Shown here: in pieces, positions 1 through 4,958 of the stretch
How positions within the stretch are numbered: the stretch's first letter is position 1
How the letters are laid out: the number at the start of each line of letters is the position of its first letter
From: an uncultured Gemmiger sp.
Lineage (GTDB): Bacteria; Bacillota; Clostridia; Oscillospirales; Ruminococcaceae
Assembly (NCBI GenBank): GCA_959018215.1
Contig: CAUEKL010000090.1
Location: 1-8,666, forward strand
Length of the DNA: 8,666 bases
Direction of reading: 5' to 3'
Notes under the pieces: generated by a model
Seen by the model: the letters and a program-made list of their open reading frames with translations, nothing else
The model's database searches: none
Told to the model about the DNA's origin: nothing
Translations under genes and position numbers: made by a program

Positions 1-240
1 GACCCCAAGATGCGGCCACCTTGCGACGGCCTTCTCAGGCCCTGGGGGGCCTGAGCAAGGAATGAATTTTAATGGCGTGGCAAAAAGGTCACTGGTAAAA
101 GGGAAGAACGTGCCTGGCTTGGGTGCAACCTTGCCAGATGACTTCCGAAAGCAGGCGTTACCGGGAAATGGTATTAAATCCATTCCTTGCTCACCGGTCC
201 CCAGACCGGTGAGAAGGCCGTCGTCAGGTGGCCGCATTCC
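1..240. repeat. Inverted pair of ~65-nt structured repeat units (left-end composite element)
   Basis: Two long arms face each other: about 9-73 on the plus strand and about 171-240 on the minus strand, separated by roughly 97 bp. Read in the same direction both contain ATGCGGCCACCT, then CGACGGCCTTCTCA, a hairpin, and TGAGCAAGGAATG followed by an AT-rich tail. The hairpins are perfect: a 9-bp stem at 34-42/47-55 and a 10-bp stem at 190-199/204-213. Both show the same TGGG tetraloop when read in unit orientation, although their inner stem sequences differ. Weak similarity (GACCC) continues to base 1, so the left arm probably extends beyond the window. No transposase is visible. The element could be a REP/BIME-like pair, a small non-autonomous mobile element, or paired 3'-end structures of two convergent genes. 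The repeat itself is directly seen; its nature is inferred. Confidence 0.8.
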
Positions 241-246
241 CCGGGT

Positions 247-264
247 CCAGGGCCGCAGCCCTGG
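247..264. repeat. Short hairpin between the two repeat modules
   Basis: CCAGGG (247-252) pairs with CCCTGG (259-264) around a six-base loop. It lies between the inverted-arm unit (171-240) and the pflA-distal module (275-346), so it may be a joint of the composite element. No T-tract follows on either strand, so it is not a typical terminator. Confidence 0.55.
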
Positions 265-274
265 TCGGCGTCCA

Positions 275-346
275 CCGCCTCGAAACGGTGGCGGTTTTTC
301 CGTCGCTTTTTGGCGGCAAAAAGCGACAACACTCCGACAAACTACC
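275..346 (-). repeat. Structured 3' module downstream of pflA, homologous to 8594-8665
   Basis: Read on the minus strand, away from pflA, this starts with GGTAGTTTGTC (346-336). A perfect 10-bp hairpin with a 6-nt loop follows (arms 327-318 and 311-302). A 14-nt linker containing GAAAA comes next, then CGTTTCGAGGCGG (287-275). The same order and total length recur downstream of nifJ, with compensatory differences in the stem. A second small stem (272-277/286-291) is followed by TTTTT on the plus strand. That stem could therefore act as a weak terminator for transcription entering from the left. The function is unknown. Confidence 0.7.
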
Positions 347-372
347 GTTTCCAAAGAAACAGAAAAGGTTCT

Positions 373-396
373 GTGAAGGAAATTTTATTCCTTCAC
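373..396 (-). terminator. Hairpin overlapping the pflA stop codon, possible weak terminator
   Basis: A perfect 9-bp inverted repeat (373-381 with 388-396) encloses a 6-nt loop. The right arm contains the last pflA codons and the loop contains most of the TAA stop codon. On the minus strand the stem is followed by CAGAACCTTTTC, which is only a weak U-tract. It may stabilise the 3' end of the mRNA or terminate inefficiently. No better terminator is seen between pflA and the repeat module. Confidence 0.4.
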
Positions 397-1137
397 AACC
401 CCCAGCAACTCCTCGGCTTTGCTCACCTGTTCGTCGGTGGGCACCGGCACCCCGTCCAGAGAATAGGGGATGCCCAGTTTCTCCCACTTGAACAGCCCCA
501 GGGTGTGGTAAGGCAGCACCTCCACCCGGCGCACCGTTTTCAGGCTCTTGATGAAGTCGCCGGTGGCGGCCATGGCGGCCTCGTCGTCGGTCAGGCCGGG
601 CACCAGCACGTGGCGGATCCACATATCCTTGCCGTGGTCGGACAGCCACCGGGCCATTTCCAGAATATTCTCGTTGGGGTGGCCGGTCAGGGCCTTGTGG
701 CGGGCGCTGTCCCACTCCTTGATGTCCAGCATCACCAGGTCGGTGTATTTCATCAGCTCCACAAATTTGGAATAGAAGGGTTCCTCGGTGGTGAAGGGCT
801 GGCCGCAGGTGTCCAGGGTGGTGTGCACCCCCTTGGCCTTGGCCAGGCGGAAGAGCTCGGTGAGAAACTCGATCTGCAGCAGGGGCTCTCCCCCGCTCAC
901 GGTCAGGCCGCCGTTGTTCTTCCAGTAGTTGCGGTAGCGGTAGGCCGCCGCAAAGGCTTCGGCGGGGGTCTGGGCGTTGTCCTTGTTGAATGCCCAGGTC
1001 TCGGGGTTGTGGCAGTAGCGGCAGCGCATGCGGCAGCCCTGCAAAAACAGCACGTACCGCACCCCCGGCCCGTCCACCAGGCCGAAGGTCTCCACCGAAT
1101 TGATATAGCCCAAAGGCTCTTTCACAGCGTCCGACAT
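385..1137 (-). CDS. pflA: Pyruvate formate-lyase activating enzyme (radical SAM)
   Basis: This 250-residue protein is a cytosolic [4Fe-4S] radical SAM activase. It cleaves S-adenosylmethionine and abstracts hydrogen from the catalytic glycine of pyruvate formate-lyase. The cluster motif CX3CX2C is at C35, C39 and C42, within GCRMRCRYCHNPETW. The SAM-contacting SGGEP is at 81-85, and RHVLVPGLTDD (175-185) and VEVLPYHTLG (205-214) are typical of the family. Length is close to the E. coli enzyme (246). The start at 1137 is chosen because AAAGGAGG lies 7 nt upstream (1152-1145). The frame remains open to 1359, but that would put the start upstream of the predicted promoter and lacks family similarity. 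Its partner pflB lies 926 bp away on the same strand, separated by an opposite-strand gene, so pflA is almost certainly transcribed from its own promoter rather than in a pfl operon. Stop is TAA. Confidence 0.96.
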   Translation of the reverse strand: MSDAVKEPLGYINSVETFGLVDGPGVRYVLFLQGCRMRCRYCHNPETWAFNKDNAQTPAEAFAAAYRYRNYWKNNGGLTVSGGEPLLQIEFLTELFRLAKAKGVHTTLDTCGQPFTTEEPFYSKFVELMKYTDLVMLDIKEWDSARHKALTGHPNENILEMARWLSDHGKDMWIRHVLVPGLTDDEAAMAATGDFIKSLKTVRRVEVLPYHTLGLFKWEKLGIPYSLDGVPVPTDEQVSKAEELLGVVKE

Positions 1138-1191
1138 GGATATGCCTCCTTTGACGGCGACGGTCTTTCCGCCGCACAGATATGGATTTTG

Positions 1192-1219
1192 ATGATAAAA
1201 CAACAAAGCAAAATGACAA
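1192..1219 (-). promoter_or_regulatory. Predicted sigma-A promoter of pflA
   Basis: On the minus strand TTGTCA (1219-1214) and TATCAT (1197-1192) are separated by 16 bp. Each matches the consensus at 5 of 6 bases. Transcription would start near 1185, leaving a leader of about 48 nt that ends at the strong ribosome binding site. Both hexamers lie inside the direct repeats at 1192-1207 and 1213-1228. Confidence 0.6.
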
Positions 1220-1228
1220 AACAACAAA
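1192..1228. repeat. Two 16-bp direct repeats covering the pflA promoter, possible operator
   Basis: ATGATAAAACAACAAA (1192-1207) and ATGACAAAACAACAAA (1213-1228) match at 15 of 16 bases. Their starts are exactly 21 bp apart, which is two helical turns. On the minus strand the copies supply the -10 and -35 hexamers. The same-face spacing suggests a protein binding site, but A-rich sequence bias is an alternative. Confidence 0.6.
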
Positions 1229-1255
1229 ATGCGGGTGGCATTCCTGGGCCGTGTG

Positions 1256-1264
1256 TGATACACT
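1256..1264 (+). promoter_or_regulatory. Possible extended -10 promoter of the membrane protein gene
   Basis: TGATACACT fits the TGn-hexamer pattern of an extended -10. The hexamer TACACT matches the consensus at 4 of 6 bases. No convincing -35 lies 16-18 bp upstream. Transcription would start near 1271, giving a very short leader before AGGAGG at 1278-1283. This is a weak prediction. Confidence 0.3.
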
Positions 1265-1291
1265 GGTACACAGAAACAGGAGGTGCCGCAG

Positions 1292-1771
1292 ATGGAAACC
1301 AACACAGGAACGCCCCAAAACAACCAGACCCCCGACCGGCTGCAGCAACTGCGCGCCAAGCACGCCGCCGCCTGCGCTCACAGCAGGCGGGCCACCACCC
1401 TGTGGGTGGGGATGCGGGCGGTCACGGCCCTGGTCACGGTGGCACTCATGGCCGCAGGCATCTTTTCCACCGGCGCCATCGCCAGCGTACTGCTGGGACT
1501 GGTGGCCGCCGCGGGCATCAGCTTCATGCTGCGCCGCGGGCTGCGGATTCTGGCCTGGCTGGGCCTGGCGGGAGGGATCGCCTCCCTAGTGCTGCTGCTG
1601 ACCAGTCTGCCCTCTTATCTGGGGCTGGCACCTCAGGTTCCCCTGCTGTGGCTGTATATCGTGGTGGCGGTGGCGGACGCTCTGGTCCAGGGCGCCGCCA
1701 ACGGCTGGCTGCTGGCCGACAAGGACTACCGGGAATTTGCCCGTGAGGTGAGCGCCGCCGCCCGCAGCTGA
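1292..1771 (+). CDS. Small integral membrane protein of unknown function
   Basis: I do not recognise this 159-residue protein. A polar N-terminus of about 35 residues, rich in Gln, Asn and Arg, is followed by four predicted membrane helices at roughly 37-57, 60-80, 85-105 and 116-139. The C-terminus is short and charged (DKDYREFAREV). The loop after helix 2 is basic (RRGLR, 81-85), which suggests it faces the cytoplasm together with the N-terminus. No cofactor-binding or catalytic motif is visible. The ATG at 1292 is preceded by AGGAGG at 1278-1283 with 8-nt spacing. The in-frame GTG at 1283 overlaps that site and is rejected. It is transcribed divergently from pflA and convergently with pflB, so its link to the pyruvate genes is only positional. 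A formate or pyruvate carrier is possible, but nothing shows it: the FocA/NirC family is much longer. Stop is TGA. Confidence 0.8.
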   Translation: METNTGTPQNNQTPDRLQQLRAKHAAACAHSRRATTLWVGMRAVTALVTVALMAAGIFSTGAIASVLLGLVAAAGISFMLRRGLRILAWLGLAGGIASLVLLLTSLPSYLGLAPQVPLLWLYIVVAVADALVQGAANGWLLADKDYREFAREVSAAARS

Positions 1772-1810
1772 TGGTTTCTGCGGTTGACGGCAGGAAACAA
1801 ATAGAGTATT

Positions 1811-1944
1811 CCCGGAAAAAACCGGGCCCCAGGGCAGATTCCTCCGCCCGGTCAGAAACTTTCCGGGATGAAGTCGTGCCTTCCGGCAGGCATCCCCCGG
1901 TCAGAAAATCTTCCGGGAAGAAGTCGTGCCTTCCGGCAGGCACG
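1811..1944. repeat. 46-bp tandem direct repeat with hairpins, convergent intergenic region
   Basis: Two near-identical units lie at about 1847-1892 and 1896-1942, with a period of 49-50 bp. They differ by one insertion and a few substitutions. Each begins CCCGGTCAGAAA, contains TTCCGGGA, and ends with AAGTCGTGCC plus TTCCGGCAGGCA. Within each unit CCCGG pairs with CCGGG, and TGCCT pairs with AGGCA. An extra CCCGG-A6-CCGGG hairpin at 1811-1826 has the same stem. The rest of 1772-2063 has no gene, only the terminator at 1983-2037. Confidence 0.75.
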
Positions 1945-1982
1945 CTCCTGCCCCAGGAGAAACTTTACGGAATACCAAACGA

Positions 1983-2037
1983 AAAGCCCCTGCATGGCCG
2001 CCGGCTCTGCCGACAGGCACATGCGGGGGCTTTTTTT
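1983..2037. terminator. Bidirectional terminator between the membrane protein gene and pflB
   Basis: AGCCCCTGCAT (1985-1995) pairs with ATGCGGGGGCT (2021-2031), with one G-T wobble. A run of seven T follows on the plus strand (2031-2037), and on the minus strand the stem is followed by TTTTC. The 25-nt loop contains a smaller CGGC-TCT-GCCG stem. Lying 27 bp past the pflB stop and about 210 bp past the membrane gene stop, it can serve both convergent genes. Confidence 0.88.
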
Positions 2038-2063
2038 ATGGGGTCAGGCCGCGGGGGTCATGC

Positions 2064-4316
2064 TCACATCTTCTTGTGGCAGGTGCGGGCGATGACGTCC
2101 AGCTGCTGTTCGCGGGTCAGGTCGATGAACTTGACCGCATAGCCGGACACGCGGATGGTGAAGTTGGCATACTCTTCCTTCTCGGGATGCTCCATGGCGT
2201 CCAGCAGCTTTTCGGTGCCGAAGACGTTCACGTTCAGGTGATGGGCACCCTGGTCGAAGTAGCCGTCCAGCACCTGCACCAGGTTGTTGGTGCGCTCGGT
2301 CTCGGAATGGCCCAGAGCGTCGGGGTTGATGGTCTGGGTGTTGGAGATGCCGTCCAGCGCCCAGTGATAGGGCAGCTTGGCCACGGAATTCAGGGACGCC
2401 AGCAGGCCGTGGGTCTCGGCGCCGTAGCTGGGGGTGGCACCCGGGGCGAAGGGGGTGTACTCCTTGCGGCCGTCGGGGGTGGCGCCGGTGGCCTTGCCGT
2501 ACACCACGTTGGAGGTGATGGTCAGGATGGAGGTGGTGGCCTCGGAGTTGCGGTAGGTGTGACGGCGCTTCACCTTGTCAATGAAGCTCTTCAGCAGCCA
2601 GACGGCAATCTCGTCGGCGCGGTCGTCGTCGTTGCCGTACTTGGGGAAGTCGCCCTCGGTCTCGTAGCCGATGACCAGGCCGGTCTCGTCCCGGACGGTC
2701 TTGACCTTGGCGTACTTGATGGCGGAAAGGCTGTCCACCACATGGCTGAAGCCCGCAATGCCGGTGGCAAAGGTGCGGCGCACGTCGGTGTCGATGAGGG
2801 CCATCTCGGCGGCCTCATAGTAGTACTTGTCGTGCATGTACTGGATCAGGTTCAGCACGTTCACGTACAGGCCGGCCAGCCAGTCCATCATCACATCGTA
2901 CTTCTTCATGACCTCGTCATAGTCCAGGTACTCGCTGGTGATGGGGGCGTAGTTGGGGCCCACCTGCTCATGCAGCTTCTCGTCCATGCCGCCGTTGATG
3001 GCGTACAGCAGGCACTTGGCCAGGTTGGCACGGGCGCCGAAGAACTGCATCTCCTTGCCGGTCTGGGTGGCGGACACGCAGCAGCAGATGGAATAGTCGT
3101 CGCCCCACACAGGCTTCATCACGTCGTCGTTCTCGTACTGGATGGAGCTGGTCTTGATGGAGATCTCGGAAGCGTACTTCTTGAAGTTCTCCGGCAGGGC
3201 GCTGGAGTAGAGCACCGTCAGGTTGGGTTCGGGGGCGGGGCCCATGTTCTCCAGGGTATGCAGGAAGCGGTAGCAGGTCTTGGTGACCATGGACCGGCCG
3301 TCCATGCCGATGCCCGCCACTTCCAGGGTGGCCCACACGGGGTCGCCGCTAAACAGCTGGTTGTAGCTGGGGATGCGGGCAAACTTGACCATGCGGAACT
3401 TCATGACCATGTGGTCGATGAGCTCCTGTGCCTGACTTTCGGTCAGGATGCCCCTGTCCAGATCGCGCTGGATATAAATGTCAAGGAAGGTGGAGATGCG
3501 GCCCACGCTCATGGCGGCGCCGTTCTGGGTCTTGATGGCGGCCAGGTAGCCGAAATACAGCCACTGGACGGCTTCCTTGGCGTCCTTGGCGGGGGCGGAG
3601 ATGTCGTAGCCGTAGATGGCGGCCATCTCCTTCATCCCCTTCAGGGCGTTGATCTGCAGGGCAATCTCCTCCCGCAGACGGATGACGTCGTCGGTCATGG
3701 TGCCGTCGCCGCAGTTGGCAAAGTCCTCCTGCTTGGCGGCGATCAGATGATCGATGCCGTACAGGGCCACACGGCGGTAGTCGCCCACGATGCGGCCGCG
3801 GCCGTAGGTGTCGGGCAGGCCGGTGATGATGTGGCTGTGACGGGCCTTCTTCATCTCGGGGGTGTAGGCGTCGAACACAGCCTGGTTGTGGGTGCGGGCA
3901 TATTTGGTAAAGATCTCGTGCAGCTTCTCACTGGGCTGGTAGCCGTAGGTGGTGCAGGCCTGCTCCGCCATCTTGATGCCGCCGTAGGGCATGAAGGCGC
4001 GCTTGAGGGGCTTGTCGGTCTGCAGACCCACGATCTGCTCCAGATCTTTCAGGTCCTCTTTGATGTAGCCGGGGCCGTAGGCGGTCAGGCCGGAGACAAC
4101 CTCGGTCTCCATGTCCAGCACGCCGTTCTTGGCGCGCTCTTCCTTCTGCAGTTCCTGCAGAGCGCCCCACAGCTTGTTGGTGGCTTCGGTGGGACCGGCC
4201 AGGAAGGAAGAATCCCCGTCATAGGGGCGGTAGTTCTTCTGGATAAAATCCCGGACGTTGACTTCCTCTTTCCAGATGCGGCCTTCAAAGCCTTCCCACT
4301 GGGGATAATTGTACAT
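2064..4316 (-). CDS. pflB: Pyruvate formate-lyase (formate C-acetyltransferase)
   Basis: This 750-residue glycyl-radical enzyme converts pyruvate and CoA to acetyl-CoA and formate in the cytoplasm under anaerobic conditions. The PFL domain fills most of the chain. The catalytic cysteine pair is in DDYSICCCVSATQTG, at C412-C413 by alignment with the E. coli C418-C419 pair. The glycine radical is G725 in IRVSGYAVKF. Other strong family signatures are MQFFGARANLAKCLLYAINGG and the C-terminal LTREQQLDVIART. Length is near the E. coli protein (760). The start at 4316 is set by AAGGAGG (4331-4325) with 8-nt spacing; the longer frame to 4361 has no such site. An extra cysteine (C411) precedes the catalytic pair, where E. 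coli has Ala. No formate channel gene (focA) adjoins it. It has its own promoter and a leader of about 180 nt. Stop is TGA. Confidence 0.98.
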   Translation of the reverse strand: MYNYPQWEGFEGRIWKEEVNVRDFIQKNYRPYDGDSSFLAGPTEATNKLWGALQELQKEERAKNGVLDMETEVVSGLTAYGPGYIKEDLKDLEQIVGLQTDKPLKRAFMPYGGIKMAEQACTTYGYQPSEKLHEIFTKYARTHNQAVFDAYTPEMKKARHSHIITGLPDTYGRGRIVGDYRRVALYGIDHLIAAKQEDFANCGDGTMTDDVIRLREEIALQINALKGMKEMAAIYGYDISAPAKDAKEAVQWLYFGYLAAIKTQNGAAMSVGRISTFLDIYIQRDLDRGILTESQAQELIDHMVMKFRMVKFARIPSYNQLFSGDPVWATLEVAGIGMDGRSMVTKTCYRFLHTLENMGPAPEPNLTVLYSSALPENFKKYASEISIKTSSIQYENDDVMKPVWGDDYSICCCVSATQTGKEMQFFGARANLAKCLLYAINGGMDEKLHEQVGPNYAPITSEYLDYDEVMKKYDVMMDWLAGLYVNVLNLIQYMHDKYYYEAAEMALIDTDVRRTFATGIAGFSHVVDSLSAIKYAKVKTVRDETGLVIGYETEGDFPKYGNDDDRADEIAVWLLKSFIDKVKRRHTYRNSEATTSILTITSNVVYGKATGATPDGRKEYTPFAPGATPSYGAETHGLLASLNSVAKLPYHWALDGISNTQTINPDALGHSETERTNNLVQVLDGYFDQGAHHLNVNVFGTEKLLDAMEHPEKEEYANFTIRVSGYAVKFIDLTREQQLDVIARTCHKKM

Positions 4317-4416
4317 CGACGGTACCTCCTTATAAAAAGGGAAAAGGGTGGTTCCAAACACGCGGGGTGCGCGGTTTGTGCTGGACGCGGTCCCCGGGTG
4401 TTGTCCTCAGTATACC

Positions 4417-4495
4417 CCCGGCGAAGAGCCGGGAGCGTTGCCGGGGCAACACGGGAAGAACCTTCCAACGGAAAGTTAGTTACTGCTAACCTTCC
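4417..4495 (-). promoter_or_regulatory. Structured 5' leader of pflB: four consecutive hairpins
   Basis: In the predicted 180-nt leader, inverted repeats follow one another. They are 4470-4495 (10 positions with one mismatch), 4454-4466 (5 bp), 4437-4450 (5 bp) and 4417-4433 (6 bp with a 5-nt loop). The first lies at or just after the predicted transcription start, so it could equally be a DNA operator dyad. I see no match to a riboswitch consensus I know. The leader then runs to AAGGAGG. Confidence 0.5.
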
Positions 4496-4503
4496 GGACC
4501 CCT

Positions 4504-4531
4504 ATTTTACCACATTTCCGGGAATTTGCAA
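4504..4531 (-). promoter_or_regulatory. Predicted promoter of pflB with extended -10
   Basis: On the minus strand TTGCAA (4531-4526) lies 16 bp before TAAAAT (4509-4504). TG is positioned for an extended -10 (TGGTAAAAT). Start of transcription is expected near 4497, giving a leader of about 180 nt. A weaker TATACT at 4414-4409, without a -35, could be a secondary start. Confidence 0.6.
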
Positions 4532-4675
4532 GGGGAAAAAATCCTTTGCAGCCCGGCAAAAAACGTCTGTATACGGTCAAATAGGGGGACAACAAGATGA
4601 ATTATACAAAATATCTATCTATTCCACAAGGGCCTAGTGCAAAATACGGTAACATTCCACAAGAGAATCGTCAAA

Positions 4676-4693
4676 TTGCCAATATTTTAACAA
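4676..4693. promoter_or_regulatory. Candidate Rex (redox-sensing repressor) operator
   Basis: TTGCCAATATTTTAACAA matches the clostridial Rex consensus TTGTTAA-N4-TTAACAA at 12 of 14 defined bases, with the exact 18-bp length. Rex is known to repress fermentation genes in Firmicutes when NADH/NAD+ is low. The site is upstream of the stronger nifJ promoter candidate, at about -77, and overlaps the TTAACA of a weaker candidate. Direct control is therefore plausible but unproven, and the AT-rich background raises the risk of a chance match. Confidence 0.4.
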
Positions 4694-4724
4694 AAAAATC
4701 GTACAACATTCTATGCAATACTAC

Positions 4725-4754
4725 TTTACGAAACGGGAGCAAATTTGGTAAAAT
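4725..4754 (+). promoter_or_regulatory. Predicted promoter of nifJ with extended -10
   Basis: TAAAAT (4749-4754) is preceded by TG at 4746-4747, making the same TGGTAAAAT element as the pflB promoter. The best -35 is TTTACG (4725-4730, 4 of 6) at 18-bp spacing, so the extended -10 carries most of the signal. A start near 4761 would give a leader of about 197 nt. A second weak possibility begins with TTAACA at 4687-4692. Confidence 0.5.
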
Positions 4755-4780
4755 GAGAGCAAGCAAAAGCGTTCCTGCAC

Positions 4781-4941
4781 CGCAGGGCTGCCCGACAAAC
4801 GGGCTGCGGCGCGGGGAAACTTTCTCCTGCAAACTGACTGCACGGGGCCATGGTATGTCCATGGGCCCCGTATGGCCGTGTGCGGGTGCTGAATCCAAAT
4901 TGGTGGGTCTCTAGGCTTTGGCGGCCTTCGGCACACCGAAG
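4781..4941 (+). promoter_or_regulatory. Structured 5' leader of nifJ
   Basis: Three hairpins lie in the predicted leader. GCCCG-ACAAA-CGGGC is at 4790-4804, with outer CGCA/TGCG pairing. A very stable stem at 4842-4853/4859-4871 has 12 pairs, one bulged G and a 5-nt loop. CTTCGG-CACA-CCGAAG at 4926-4941 ends 5 nt before the ribosome binding site. No T-tract follows the strong stem, so it is not an intrinsic terminator. I do not recognise a known riboswitch class. Confidence 0.5.
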
Positions 4942-4958
4942 TAAACGGAGGAAGAAAC

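Larger units (their letters stand above)
4317..4958. other. Divergent pflB-nifJ control region (642 bp)
   Basis: This non-coding stretch separates the two pyruvate-cleaving enzymes. Its outer parts are GC-rich transcribed leaders. The core, about 4500-4760, is clearly AT-rich and holds both promoters. Short direct repeats occur in the core: ATTCCACAAG at 4621-4630 and 4654-4663 (33 bp apart), and ATACGGT at 4571-4577 and 4644-4650. A Rex-like dyad is at 4676-4693. An open frame at 4597-4914 crosses this core but is not considered a gene. Confidence 0.7.

Noticed and set aside
312..317. Hairpin at 302-327 as a standard terminator for pflA
   Set aside because: The T-run is inside the stem rather than after it on the minus strand, so it does not fit an intrinsic terminator. 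It is treated as part of the repeated module.
62..376. A 104-codon frame (and an overlapping 519-codon frame from 187) at the left end
   Set aside because: These run through the inverted repeats and hairpins, then antisense to pflA. The Arg/Pro-rich translation reflects repeat sequence, and there is no good ribosome binding site.
1251..1273. CRP/FNR-like half-sites (TGTGA and ACACA) upstream of the membrane protein gene
   Set aside because: The spacing between the half-sites does not match the normal 6-bp gap, and the dyad is imperfect.
1138..1359. N-terminal extension of pflA
   Set aside because: It would place the start upstream of the predicted promoter and ribosome binding site, and would extend the protein 74 residues beyond the family length with unrelated sequence.
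1926..4637. A 903-codon open frame on the plus strand, antisense to pflB
   Set aside because: Same cause: biased composition rich in Gly, Val and His, no ribosome binding site, and it crosses the terminator and the pflB promoter.
4597..4914. A 105-codon frame in the pflB-nifJ intergenic region
   Set aside because: It spans the AT-rich promoter core and the structured nifJ leader, has only a weak AGGGGG upstream, and its composition changes abruptly midway. No family resemblance.
4880..4915. T-box or TPP riboswitch in the nifJ leader (GGTGG-like string)
   Set aside because: No T-box AGGGTGGNACCGCG core, no CTGAGA of the TPP class, and no terminator hairpin before the gene.
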